From G963674665 sp964609625 (GTDB lineage: Bacteria > Desulfobacterota > Desulfovibrionia > Desulfovibrionales > Desulfovibrionaceae): a DNA stretch of 64,000 bases. Made by a program: the position numbers and the translations under genes. The DNA lies in assembly GCA_964609625.1 (NCBI GenBank), contig CAZSRS010000005.1, positions 62,001-126,000 on the forward strand. Direction: 5' to 3'. The notes under the pieces are model-generated. The model did not search any database. It worked only from the letters and a program-made list of their open reading frames with translations, and was not told the DNA's origin. Positions 10,040 through 18,268 of this stretch are shown here, in pieces (position 1 is the stretch's first letter; every line of letters begins with the position of its first letter).

Positions 10040-10152
10040 TTCAGACTGCGGTGATAATCGGCCCGTCTCGTGTCTGATATCCGGAAACGGGGCATGTTGT
10101 GTGTTTCAATGCTTTTTGTGCCTTGGCAAAGCTGCTTCGGCCGGAGACAGTC

Positions 10153-10719
10153 ATGGTGATACGGCGACGTGCGGTTGCGCACCCATCTGGACGTTTCTCC
10201 CGCAAGGCCCTGGCCCTGGCTCGGCGCGTGCGGATGTTGGTTCTCGACGTGGACGGGGTGCTCACGGACGGCGGGCTGTATTATGACCGCGACGGCATGG
10301 CCATGAAACGGTTCAATGTACAGGACGGCCTGGGGATCAAGCTGGCCCAGGCCGCGGGGCTCGAGGTCGCCGTGATCACCGGGCTGGATGCCCCGGCAGT
10401 GGAGCTCAGGGTGCGTGAGCTGAAAATCGAGGAGTATTTCGCCGGCCGCCTCAGGAAGCGCGACGTGCTTCTGGACATCTGCCGGCGTCATGGCCTGGAG
10501 CTGCATGAATTGGCCTACTTGGGCGACGATTGGGTGGATATCACCCCCCTGAAACTGGTGGGCCTGCCCATGGCCGTGGTCAATGCCCAGCCCGAGACCA
10601 GGCGATTGGCTGCCTGGATATCCAGCTCGCCTGGAGGGCATGGGGCGGTTCGCGAGGCGGTGCGCTTTCTGCTTCTGGCCCAGAACCGCCTCGAAGCCAG
10701 CCATGGGGAGTGGAGCTGA
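10153..10719 (+). CDS. kdsC: KdsC, 3-deoxy-D-manno-octulosonate 8-phosphate phosphatase
   Basis: About 188 residues from the ATG at 10153, chosen over an earlier in-frame ATG at 10099 because GGAG sits six bases upstream and the extra N-terminus has no homology. HAD-superfamily motifs are LVLDVDGVLTDGGLYY (motif I, two Asp), VITG (motif II), a lysine in GRLRKRDVL and LGDDWVDI (motif III). GVLTDGGLYY is typical of the tetrameric C0-cap KdsC subclass. It removes phosphate from Kdo-8-P on the path to LPS inner core. lptC follows three bases after its stop, so the genes are co-transcribed. Confidence 0.93.
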   Translation: MVIRRRAVAHPSGRFSRKALALARRVRMLVLDVDGVLTDGGLYYDRDGMAMKRFNVQDGLGIKLAQAAGLEVAVITGLDAPAVELRVRELKIEEYFAGRLRKRDVLLDICRRHGLELHELAYLGDDWVDITPLKLVGLPMAVVNAQPETRRLAAWISSSPGGHGAVREAVRFLLLAQNRLEASHGEWS

Positions 10720-10722
10720 CCC

Positions 10723-11325
10723 GTGCGGCGCATTCTTTTTTTCGCGGGACTACTTGCGCTGGCACTCGTTGCCGCCGCGTGGTACTGGTGGGTGCAGAGC
10801 AAGACTGTCGAGACCCTGAAGCGTGCCGCTTCCCGGGCCGCGGAGGTCGAGCTGCAAGCTGGTCTGGACGTGGATCTTTCGCTCAAGGGGATCATCCTTA
10901 CCCACGGCCAAAAAGGGGAAGTGCATTGGCAACTCACTGCCAAGGGTGCGCAGTATGTACAAGAGACTGGCACCGTCCAGGTGGAGAACCCAACAATCGA
11001 GTACAGGGTGGCGGACAGCGGTGATCAACTCATTGTGCGGGCACCATTGGGAACCATCTACCAGGAGCGGCAGAATGCCAAGCTCTGGCCCGAGGTGAAC
11101 GCCACCTATCAGGACAATCGGATTTCCGCCAAAGAGCTGCTCTACGACGGTGAATCGCGGACCTTGTTTCTTACGGGAGACGTGACAATCGAAGGGGCGA
11201 AGTTCACGGCCAGGACCGAGCAATTGCGCTACGACCTGCCTCGGGACGAGATAGTCGCCGAGGCGGGCGTCAACGCCACGATCTACGTGGCGCCCTGGCT
11301 TGAAGAACAAAAGGATACGCCATGA
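10723..11325 (+). CDS. lptC: LptC, LPS export periplasmic/membrane-anchored protein
   Basis: 200 residues from a GTG start. One N-terminal hydrophobic anchor (LFFAGLLALALVAAAWYWWV) is followed by a beta-rich periplasmic domain with alternating hydrophobic residues, as in LptC. In characterised systems LptC links the LptBFG inner-membrane transporter to LptA. Family identity rests on fold-level features and on its place between kdsC and lptA. The stop overlaps the lptA start by four bases (11322-11325). Confidence 0.88.
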   Translation: MRRILFFAGLLALALVAAAWYWWVQSKTVETLKRAASRAAEVELQAGLDVDLSLKGIILTHGQKGEVHWQLTAKGAQYVQETGTVQVENPTIEYRVADSGDQLIVRAPLGTIYQERQNAKLWPEVNATYQDNRISAKELLYDGESRTLFLTGDVTIEGAKFTARTEQLRYDLPRDEIVAEAGVNATIYVAPWLEEQKDTP

Positions 11326-11843
11326 ACTTTCGTATACTCTTTCTGCTGGTCCTGGCCTGTGGCCTGACCCTGGCGCGACCGGTGCTGGCCGGCTCGGTGC
11401 CCGTGAACATCCAGGCGGATACCATGCGCTACAGCCCATCGGGCAAGGAAGTGATCTTCGAGGGAAAAGTGCGGGTCGTTCGCTTGGATGTGACCATCGA
11501 CGCCGCCAAGATTACCATTCATCTCGCTGGAAGCATCAAGAGCGAGCCAGGGGGCGTTGCCGCCATGGATCCCGGGGCCATCAGCCGGATCGTGGCCAGC
11601 GGCGGCGTGCGCATCAACTATCAGGGGAAGCAGGGATCCTGCGCTACCGCCGTGTATCATGTACCCGAGGGACTGTTGATCATGGAGGGGGCGCCGGTTC
11701 TCGAGGACGGCAAGAACAACATCAAGGGACACAAGATCAAGTTCTACCTCAAGGAGAATCGCAGCGAGGTCGTGTCCGGTGAAGGGCAGCGGGTCAATGC
11801 CACGTTTCACGCCCCCGAGTCCCTTCAGGTACCGGGACAATAG
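11322..11843 (+). CDS. lptA: LptA/OstA-like LPS transport periplasmic protein
   Basis: 173 residues with a Sec signal peptide (FRILFLLVLACGLTLA, cleavage near VLA-GS) followed by an OstA-type domain: PVNIQADTMRYSPSGKEVIFEGKVRV, then repeated beta-strands ending in YLKENRSEVVSGEGQRV. LptA forms the periplasmic bridge carrying LPS to the outer membrane. It is translationally coupled to lptC by an ATGA overlap and lies 5 bases before lptB. lptF, lptG and lptD are not in the window. Confidence 0.92.
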   Translation: MNFRILFLLVLACGLTLARPVLAGSVPVNIQADTMRYSPSGKEVIFEGKVRVVRLDVTIDAAKITIHLAGSIKSEPGGVAAMDPGAISRIVASGGVRINYQGKQGSCATAVYHVPEGLLIMEGAPVLEDGKNNIKGHKIKFYLKENRSEVVSGEGQRVNATFHAPESLQVPGQ

Positions 11844-11848
11844 CATCC

Positions 11849-12571
11849 ATGCGCGGACTCCATGCGGAAGGCCTGGTCAAACGTTACGGCAAGCGCCAGG
11901 TGGTCAACGGCGTCGCCGTGCATCTCGAGCAGGGGCAGATCGCCGGATTGCTCGGCCCCAACGGCGCGGGCAAGACCACCACGTTCTATATGCTGGTGGG
12001 CATCCTCAAGCCCACTGCGGGCTCCGTCTTCCTCGACGGAGTATCCATCACCCACTGGCCCCTGCATGAACGCGCCAGCAGGGGTGTCAGTTATCTCCCC
12101 CAGGAGAGTTCGGTGTTCAAGAAGCTCTCCGTGCGTCAGAATCTGGACCTGATATTGCAGTACACAGGGCTCGGCAAGGCCCAGCAGAAAGAGCGGGCCG
12201 AGGAACTCATGGAGGAATTGGGCATCGCCCACCTTGCCGGTCAAAAAGCCCTGCATCTTTCAGGAGGCGAGCGCCGAAGGCTGGAAATCGCCAGGGCTTT
12301 GATCCTCAAACCCAACTATATCCTTCTTGACGAACCCTTTGCCGGCATCGACCCGTTGGCCGTGGACGACATTCAGAACATCATCTGGGGATTACGTGAC
12401 AAGGGCATAGGGGTTCTGATTTCGGATCACAACGTACGGGAAACTTTGACGATCTGCGATCGTGCCTATCTGGTGTACGAGGGGCGGATCATCCTCGATG
12501 GATCGCCCGAGGACATCGTGCGCGACGACCGCGCCAGAAGGGTCTATCTCGGCGAGGGGTTCAAACTATGA
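11849..12571 (+). CDS. lptB: LptB, LPS export ABC transporter ATPase
   Basis: 240 residues, a single ABC ATPase domain. Walker A is GPNGAGKTT, the Q-loop lies in YLPQESSVFKKL, the signature is LSGGERRRLEIA, Walker B is YILLDEPFAGIDP, and the H-loop is ISDHNVRET. The LPQESSVFKKLSV stretch and DEPFAGIDPLAV are characteristic of LptB. It energises extraction of LPS from the inner membrane with LptF/LptG, which are not present here. Length equals that of E. coli LptB. rpoN follows after a 229-base gap. Confidence 0.96.
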   Translation: MRGLHAEGLVKRYGKRQVVNGVAVHLEQGQIAGLLGPNGAGKTTTFYMLVGILKPTAGSVFLDGVSITHWPLHERASRGVSYLPQESSVFKKLSVRQNLDLILQYTGLGKAQQKERAEELMEELGIAHLAGQKALHLSGGERRRLEIARALILKPNYILLDEPFAGIDPLAVDDIQNIIWGLRDKGIGVLISDHNVRETLTICDRAYLVYEGRIILDGSPEDIVRDDRARRVYLGEGFKL

Positions 12572-12800
12572 ACTGCTCGCATATCCAACTGAAATGACAA
12601 GTTATGTCCTTCGCGGGATGCGTTCGTGTTGCCAGCATCCTGCTTCTGTGGCAATAATGTTCTGCGGGAAGAAGGTGCAATTCCGAAACCTCCCAAGGAT
12701 TTGACATTCAGGCCCGATCGTTGCATGGAGCGCCGTCGCCTTCCGCACGTTCGGGAAACAGCGCCTTGGTGCGCTACAAACAGTCTTCGCATGGCGTGAC
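12572..12800 (+). promoter_or_regulatory. lptB-rpoN gap with hairpin and candidate -35
   Basis: A GC-rich stem (GCGGGATGC pairing with GCATCCTGC, one G-U pair) lies near 12614-12645, overlapped by a TTGCCA/TGGCAA alternative pairing. A TTGACA hexamer at 12702-12707 could be the -35 box of an rpoN promoter, but no good -10 lies 16-18 bases on. Read as a possible partial terminator plus promoter; both are weak. Confidence 0.3.
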
Positions 12801-14228
12801 ATGGCTTTAGAACTCAGACAGCAACTCAAGCTTTCGCAAACGCTGGTGATGACGCCCCAGCTTCAGCAAGCCATCAGGCTCTTGCAGCTATCCCGTCTGG
12901 AATTGTTGGAGACGGTACAGCAGGAAATGCTTGAGAATCCTTTTCTGGAAGAAAAGGCCGACGACATACCCCAGGAAGCACCCGATGAAAGGGATGTGGG
13001 CACGGATAACAAGTCCTTGCCGGGGAGCGTGGAAGATCTTGCGCGCAACGCCGACTGGGAGGACTATCTAGGTGAATTCTCCAGTACATCTCGACAGATG
13101 CAGGTCCGGGAGACAGAAGTCCAGGAACAGCTTTCTTTTGAGGGACGCTATGCCGTCAAACCCTCGCTTGACGGACATTTGCATTGGCAGCTCAGACTTT
13201 CAGACATGAGCGAGATGCAGAAGGATATCGGGGAAATCGTCATCGGCAACTTGGATTCCAACGGCTACCTTCAGGCCAGCGCCCAGGAAATCGCCGAGAT
13301 GGCCCAAGCGAGCACGGAAGACGTCGAGGCTGTCTTGCGGATCATGCAGACCTTCGACCCCGTGGGCGTCGCGGCCCGTACTCCCCAGGAATGCCTTCTG
13401 GTGCAATTGCGTGTTTTTGCTTTGGACAAGGATCCCGTGCTTGTCGAGTTGGTCAAGGAACACCTTGAGGATCTGGAAAAGAAGCGCTACAAGCCGCTGT
13501 GCCGCAAGTTCAAGATCGGCATGGAGGATATCAAGAACTACCTGACGATCTTGCAACGTCTCGATCCTTTGCCCGGTGCCAGCTTCGGGACGGGTGAACC
13601 CTTTTATGTGAGCCCGGATGTTTATGTTTATCGGTTTGAAGGCGACTTCATGATCCTGCTCAACGATGAAGGGCTGCCCAAGCTGCAACTCAACTCTTAT
13701 TACATGGATTCACTGCATGCCAACGCCGACAAGGACAAGGATTACATGCAGGAGAAGATGCGTTCGGCCATGTGGCTGATGAAAAGCCTGTATCAGCGGC
13801 AGCGAACGCTCTACAAAGTGACGGAGAGCATCGTCAAGTATCAACGGGAATTTTTCGAACATGGCGTGACACGACTCAAGCCATTGATTCTCAAGGACGT
13901 CGCCGACGACATCAGCATGCATGAGTCCACTGTGAGCCGGATAACCACGAACAAATTCGTGGCCACACCACACGGCGTCTACGAGTTGAAGTTTTTTTTC
14001 AACAGCGGCCTGGGAATGGACGATGGCTCCCAGATGGGCTCGGAGAGCGTCAAGGCGACCATCAAGCAGCTCATTGGCGAGGAGAACCCCAAAAAGCCTC
14101 TCAGCGACGAACGACTGGCCGATATTCTCAAGGAAAAGCTGCAAGTCAATATCGCGCGCAGGACAGTGGCCAAATACCGAACAGCGCTGAACATCGCCTC
14201 GTCGTCCAAACGCAAGGAGGTCTTTTGA
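12801..14228 (+). CDS. rpoN: RpoN, RNA polymerase sigma-54 factor
   Basis: 475 residues. The N-terminal region I is glutamine/leucine-rich (ELRQQLKLSQTLVMTPQLQQ, then LLQLSRLEL), followed by an acidic linker, the core-binding domain (residues about 110-300) and a C-terminal DNA-binding region ending in the RpoN box (ARRTVAKYRTAL, near residue 455). It directs transcription from -24/-12 promoters and needs AAA+ activators, none of which is encoded here. It stands in the conserved proteobacterial order lptB-rpoN-hpf-ptsN-rapZ. Confidence 0.98.
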   Translation: MALELRQQLKLSQTLVMTPQLQQAIRLLQLSRLELLETVQQEMLENPFLEEKADDIPQEAPDERDVGTDNKSLPGSVEDLARNADWEDYLGEFSSTSRQMQVRETEVQEQLSFEGRYAVKPSLDGHLHWQLRLSDMSEMQKDIGEIVIGNLDSNGYLQASAQEIAEMAQASTEDVEAVLRIMQTFDPVGVAARTPQECLLVQLRVFALDKDPVLVELVKEHLEDLEKKRYKPLCRKFKIGMEDIKNYLTILQRLDPLPGASFGTGEPFYVSPDVYVYRFEGDFMILLNDEGLPKLQLNSYYMDSLHANADKDKDYMQEKMRSAMWLMKSLYQRQRTLYKVTESIVKYQREFFEHGVTRLKPLILKDVADDISMHESTVSRITTNKFVATPHGVYELKFFFNSGLGMDDGSQMGSESVKATIKQLIGEENPKKPLSDERLADILKEKLQVNIARRTVAKYRTALNIASSSKRKEVF

Positions 14229-14393
14229 TCACCGACTTGCAGTCCTGGGCAGCCCGACGCAGGAAAGCAGCGTCCTTTGTATGCCCGCCGGACATGCACC
14301 ATGGCGTGATGTACCTACGATTCAGTCTGGTTGATAAGTGCGTGAAGTGCTTTTTCAACTGCTGATATATAAATGAGACCAAGGAGGAACGGC

Positions 14394-14945
14394 ATGAACA
14401 TCAACTTTACCTTTAAAAACTTTGAACCTTCAGATCATTTGAAGAAGTACGCACAGCGTCGCTTCGAGAAGATATTGAAGTTTCTCACCGAGAGTTCGGA
14501 CAATACCGAGGTCGCGGTGAATCTGTCCGTGGACAAGTTCCGCCACATCGCTGAAGTCATTGTCGACTCTGCTGGAATGCACGTCACCGCCAACGAGACA
14601 TCCGAAGATATGTACTCCAGCATCGACATGGTGCTGGACAAGCTTGAAGCGCAATTGCGCAAGGTCCGTGAAAAGAGAAAGGAAAAGCGTCGCAGCGGCA
14701 GGGACAACAAGTCGGTGCTGATGGAGTTCATCACCTTCAGTGAGAATTCCACGGGGCAGCGGGAGCGGACCATCACGGCCCGAGACCACTATGTGCCCAA
14801 ACCTCTGAGCGTTGACGAGGCTGCCATGCAGCTCGACAACCTGAACTTTGAATTCCTGGTTTTCAGGAACGCTGAGACCGAACGGGTGAACGTAATTTAT
14901 CGTAGGAAAAACAACGACTTCGGCCTTATCGATCCGGGGACTTAA
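14394..14945 (+). CDS. hpf: Long-form ribosome hibernation promoting factor (HPF/RaiA family)
   Basis: 183 residues from the ATG at 14394, which has a strong AAGGAGG site seven bases before it. Residues 1-100 form the HPF/YfiA domain (FTFKNFEPSDHLKKYA, then a lysine/arginine-rich helix KVREKRKEKRR). Residues 125-183 form the long-HPF dimerisation tail (KPLSVDEAAMQLD, then FLVFRNAETERVNVIYRRK). Long HPF brings 70S ribosomes into 100S dimers in stationary phase. The 165-base upstream gap holds an AT-rich TATATAAA near 14366 that may be a -10 region. ptsN follows after three bases. Confidence 0.93.
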   Translation: MNINFTFKNFEPSDHLKKYAQRRFEKILKFLTESSDNTEVAVNLSVDKFRHIAEVIVDSAGMHVTANETSEDMYSSIDMVLDKLEAQLRKVREKRKEKRRSGRDNKSVLMEFITFSENSTGQRERTITARDHYVPKPLSVDEAAMQLDNLNFEFLVFRNAETERVNVIYRRKNNDFGLIDPGT

Positions 14946-14948
14946 CAC

Positions 14949-15398
14949 ATGAAGCTAGGAGATTATCTGGACAAGGACCTCGTGCTGCCCGCACTACAAG
15001 CGAAGTCCAAGACCGAGGTCCTTACCGAACTCATCGGGCCCATTGCCCAGAAAATACCTGGATTCGATGTCCAGAGGGCGCACAAGGTCCTGCTTGAGCG
15101 CGAGTACCTCGGAACCACGGGCATCGGCGATGGGGTTGCCATACCCCATGGCAAGTTGGACAGTCTGGACGATATCATCCTGGTGGTCGGACGCAGTCCC
15201 GATGGTGTGGATTTCGAAGCGCTTGATTTCAAGCTATGCAAGATATTCTTTCTTGTACTGGCTCCTGAGCAGGTGGCCGGCGTGCATCTGCGCATTCTTG
15301 CGCACATTTCCAGGTTGCTCAAGGACGACACCTTTCGGGAGTCGTTTTTGACAGCGGACAATCAGGATGCACTCTGGGACCTGTTGACTGCAACCTGA
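14949..15398 (+). CDS. ptsN: PtsN, nitrogen-regulatory PTS EIIA(Ntr)
   Basis: 149 residues of EIIA type 2 (fructose/Ntr) fold. The phospho-acceptor histidine is in TGIGDGVAIPHGK, with downstream VAGVHLRILAHISRLLKDD as in PtsN. In characterised bacteria EIIA(Ntr) takes phosphate from the nitrogen PTS chain and regulates rather than transports. It lies between hpf and rapZ in the classic rpoN neighbourhood. Genes for EI(Ntr) and NPr/HPr are not in the window. Confidence 0.94.
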   Translation: MKLGDYLDKDLVLPALQAKSKTEVLTELIGPIAQKIPGFDVQRAHKVLLEREYLGTTGIGDGVAIPHGKLDSLDDIILVVGRSPDGVDFEALDFKLCKIFFLVLAPEQVAGVHLRILAHISRLLKDDTFRESFLTADNQDALWDLLTAT

Positions 15399-15514
15399 AC
15401 CGAGGGTGTGAACGATTCTGACGTCAACGCACGGGATATGGCTGCTGCCGGGAGGGCTTGATGGTGCCCCCTCTGTCTGCGACACCCCGGGCGTCTGCCT
15501 GCGAAGGGGGCCTG

Positions 15515-16411
15515 ATGGAGCACGCGAAAGATTTCCCTCTGTTGCTCGTCACGGGGCTTTCCGGCGCCGGAAAGAGCACCGCACTCGACGTGTTCGAGGA
15601 TTTGGGGTTCTTCAAGGTGGACGGTCTGCCGGCGAGTCTGGCCCCCCAGCTGGCAGCCCTCTTCCTTGCCCAGGGGGACCGATACCATAAGGGGCTGGTC
15701 CTGGGCTTGGCCATCCGGCATGGAGCGGTCAGCGGCGAGGAGTATGGGGACTGGCAAAAGGCTCTGGACGACATCAGGAAGCTGGGGATGGACCCCCAGA
15801 TCATCTTTGTCGAAGCCAGGACGGAAGTGCTGGTACAACGCTATGCCACTACCCGACGCCCGCACCCTCTGGAGGGGGCGGAACGCGGTCTGGAGCAGGC
15901 TATCCTTCTTGAGCGCGAACGGCTCGCCCCCTTGCGTGACAAGGCCGCGCTGGTCCTTGATACCTCCATCTACTCGATTCACGATCTCAGGCGCACCATC
16001 CAGGTCAAGTGGGCTTCCATGCAGACGCAGGCCACGGGCATGCGGGTGCACGTCATCAGTTTCGGCTTCAAATTCGCACCGCCGACCGAGGCCGACTTGG
16101 TCTTTGACTTGCGGTTTCTGCCAAATCCTTTTTTCCTGGAGGAGCTGCGCGGACTCACGGGCCAGGATCAGACCGTGGCCGACTATGTCCTGGGAAATGC
16201 CCAGGGTACAACGTTCCTCACCAAACTGCTCGAGTTTCTCCACTACCTGCTCCCCCTCTATCAGGAAGAGGGACGCTATCGTTTGACCCTGGCATGCGGG
16301 TGTACGGGGGGGATGCACCGTTCCGTGGCCGTGGCCGAACAGGTCTATGCCTCCTTGAAAAACGCTGGATATGCTGTATCGTTGGAGCACAGGCACATGC
16401 ATCGCGGCTGA
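15515..16411 (+). CDS. rapZ: RapZ-family nucleotide-binding protein (RNase adapter / YvcJ-like)
   Basis: 298 residues from the ATG at 15515, preceded by GAAGGGGG; an earlier frame start at 15458 lacks a site. The N-terminal P-loop is LVTGLSGAGKST, followed by ALDVFEDLGFFKVDGLP. The C-terminal domain has RFLPNPFF and the conserved ending ACGCTGGMHRSVAVAE. E. coli RapZ controls glucosamine-6-phosphate synthase through sRNA decay; distant homologues have other or unknown roles, so function here is inferred from family only. It sits between ptsN and the mannose-family PTS genes. Confidence 0.93.
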   Translation: MEHAKDFPLLLVTGLSGAGKSTALDVFEDLGFFKVDGLPASLAPQLAALFLAQGDRYHKGLVLGLAIRHGAVSGEEYGDWQKALDDIRKLGMDPQIIFVEARTEVLVQRYATTRRPHPLEGAERGLEQAILLERERLAPLRDKAALVLDTSIYSIHDLRRTIQVKWASMQTQATGMRVHVISFGFKFAPPTEADLVFDLRFLPNPFFLEELRGLTGQDQTVADYVLGNAQGTTFLTKLLEFLHYLLPLYQEEGRYRLTLACGCTGGMHRSVAVAEQVYASLKNAGYAVSLEHRHMHRG

Positions 16412-16456
16412 CCCTTTTGGTTTGGCCGCGCGTAACCCTTTGCCTACACGGACAAC

Positions 16457-16891
16457 ATGATACCTTCGCAAAACAACAAGCATGTCGGTGTCGTACTGGT
16501 GACTCACACCGAATATGGCGCCTGGTTGCTCAAGGCGGCGGAAATGATCCTCGGGTCTCAGGATCACTGCACCTCCGTGAGTGTCGACGTTTCCCTGGAG
16601 GTGGACGAAACCGTGTCCAACCTCAAGGCCGCGGTCAAGAAATGCGATGCGGGGCAGGGAGTGGTGTTGCTCACGGACATGTTCGGGGGCACACCCACCA
16701 ACATCAGTCTTTCCTTGCTGGGATCGGGCAAACTGGAAGTCGTCACGGGCGTGAATCTGCCCATGCTCCTGAAGGTGCTTGGCATGCGGCAGGCACCACT
16801 TTCCGAACTCGCGCAAGTGGCCAAGGAGGCCGGTTGCAAGGGCATAGTCGTGGCGGGAGAGGTCCTGCGCAGCAGGATCAAGGACAAGTAG
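16457..16891 (+). CDS. Mannose-family PTS EIIA component
   Basis: 144 residues of EIIA(Man) fold. The phospho-acceptor histidine is in VVLVTHTEYGAWLLKAA, near residue 14, and LLTDMFGGTPTNIS is the conserved second motif. These domains accept phosphate from HPr and pass it to EIIB. The stand-alone form beside ptsN and rapZ suggests a regulatory as much as a transport role. EIIB follows after three bases. No sugar-catabolic gene is near. Confidence 0.9.
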   Translation: MIPSQNNKHVGVVLVTHTEYGAWLLKAAEMILGSQDHCTSVSVDVSLEVDETVSNLKAAVKKCDAGQGVVLLTDMFGGTPTNISLSLLGSGKLEVVTGVNLPMLLKVLGMRQAPLSELAQVAKEAGCKGIVVAGEVLRSRIKDK

Positions 16892-16894
16892 CAC

Positions 16895-17365
16895 ATGTTT
16901 TGGGCTCGCATTGACAACCGCCTTGTCCACGGCCAGGTTATCGAGACCTGGATTCCGTTCACAGGGGCGCGGGTCATGGTCGTGGCCAACGACAATCTGG
17001 CCCAGGACGTGGTGCAGCAGGAGATCATGTCCCTGGCGATCCCCAACGGGGTGCAGCCGTACTTTGTCGCCGTGGAAGACATTGCCGATTTCATGCGCAG
17101 TCTGAGTCGTTCGGTGGGGAGATCCGAGGTATTCGTGCTGTTCGCCAGCTGTTGCGACGCCTCGCGCGCCCTGGCAAAGGGGCTGCGTTTCACTTCCATC
17201 AACGTGGGAAACCTGCACTATGGACCAGGGAAAAGGCAGATTTTGGCCCATGTGGCCCTCTCCACCGAAGACGAACGCTGCCTCAGGGATTTTCTGCGAC
17301 AGGGCATTGAACTCGATTTCCGCTGCATTCCTTCGGAATCCATACAGGTGAAGTTCCCATGGTGA
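16895..17365 (+). CDS. Mannose-family PTS EIIB component
   Basis: 156 residues of EIIB(Man/Sor) fold. RIDNRLVHGQVIETW carries the phospho-histidine (near residue 13), then VVANDNLAQD, and GLRFTSINVGNLHYGPGKR near the middle is the conserved glycine-rich loop. It takes phosphate from EIIA and would phosphorylate a sugar bound to EIIC/EIID. Its stop overlaps the best EIIC start codon (ATG at 17359), indicating coupling. Confidence 0.9.
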   Translation: MFWARIDNRLVHGQVIETWIPFTGARVMVVANDNLAQDVVQQEIMSLAIPNGVQPYFVAVEDIADFMRSLSRSVGRSEVFVLFASCCDASRALAKGLRFTSINVGNLHYGPGKRQILAHVALSTEDERCLRDFLRQGIELDFRCIPSESIQVKFPW

Positions 17366-18062
17366 TCGAGTCCATGCCCGCTCCCCTGTGGATGATCCTG
17401 CTCGCTTTTTTTTTGCGCTTTTTTCACTGATGCGCTTTGCCGTGAACGTGGGCATCCTGGAGCGTCCGTTGACGCAAGGACTGCTTTGGGGCTTGCTCAC
17501 CGGGGATATGCACACGGCCCTGGGTATCGCCCTGTTCTTCGAGCTGTACTGGTTGGATCAGATACCCGTAGGCACCTACATCCCGCCGAACTCGCTGCTG
17601 TCCACACTTCTGGCCCTGAGTCTGGCACAGTATTTCAATCTGAGCGATCCAGGCTTGGTGGTCTATCCCCTGGTCTGCGCCATCCCCGTGGCCCTGGTGG
17701 CTTCCAGGTTCGAGTATTTCCAGCGGCGCTGGCAGGATGCGGGGCACAATTCCCTGCTGCATTGGCAACGATCCTCGGGCAGATTGGCACATTCCCTGGT
17801 GCCGGAACGTCTGGTGTTCATTTCCCTGGTGCAGCAGTTCATGATGCAGTTTGCGTTGTTCATTCTCGGCATGCTCTGTCTGCTGGCCCTGTTGTCTTTT
17901 TTGCAGACTCCGGATGTACGGGAGACGTTGACCCTGCCCCTGCGTTGGACGCATATCTGGTTTCTGGCTGCGCTCGGGGGAGTGTTGGCGCTGCGCACCA
18001 AACATTCCTATGGCATTTTGGCCTTGGGCGTGGGAGCGGTGGCGTTGTTGTCGGTGGTTTGA
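17359..18062 (+). CDS. Mannose-family PTS EIIC membrane component, apparent -1 frameshift at a T9 tract
   Basis: The conserved membrane protein (RFAVNVGILERPLTQG, LLTGDMHTALGIALFFELYW, then five or six hydrophobic segments) is open only from 17388 or, in ATG terms, 17430. The well-placed start is the ATG at 17359, with AGGTGA 8-13 bases upstream and overlapping the EIIB stop. From there the frame runs 23 codons to a TGA at 17428. A -1 shift, or one extra T, in the nine-T run at 17406-17414 would join the two and restore a first membrane helix (MILLAFFFALFSLMRF). GTG 17388 and ATG 17430 lack ribosome sites, though the TGATG at 17428-17432 would permit restart. Sequencing error, pseudogene, slippage or programmed frameshift all fit. 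EIID is absent. Confidence 0.75.
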
Positions 18063-18169
18063 GATTCAGGGAAACGACATTGTGTCTGGATGTCGGATCG
18101 CGCCAAATATGACCCACGGAACAACGGCACGGTAAAAGCCCTTGGCAGACGTCGCAGATTGTGCTATTT

Positions 18170-18221
18170 GGCGCAAACTTGGCTGGAAATTTGACGATGT
18201 TCCGTCGAATGAGATCATAAC
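18170..18221 (+). promoter_or_regulatory. ppaC: Candidate promoter(s) for ppaC
   Basis: Two candidates lie in the 206-base leader. TGGCGC-N5-TGGCT at 18170-18185 preserves the GG/GC spacing of sigma-54 promoters but departs from consensus at the -12 box. TTGACG at 18192-18197 could be a sigma-70 -35 box with CATAAC 19 bases on. Neither is strong. Confidence 0.3.
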
Positions 18222-18268
18222 GGCTGCGTTTAATTGAAAAAAACATCCATTCATGCAGGAGGCTTTTT

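Noticed and set aside
15362..17515. 717-codon minus-strand open frame opposite rapZ and the EII genes
   Set aside because: It runs antisense to genes with clear family motifs; high GC creates long false frames. No domain is recognisable.
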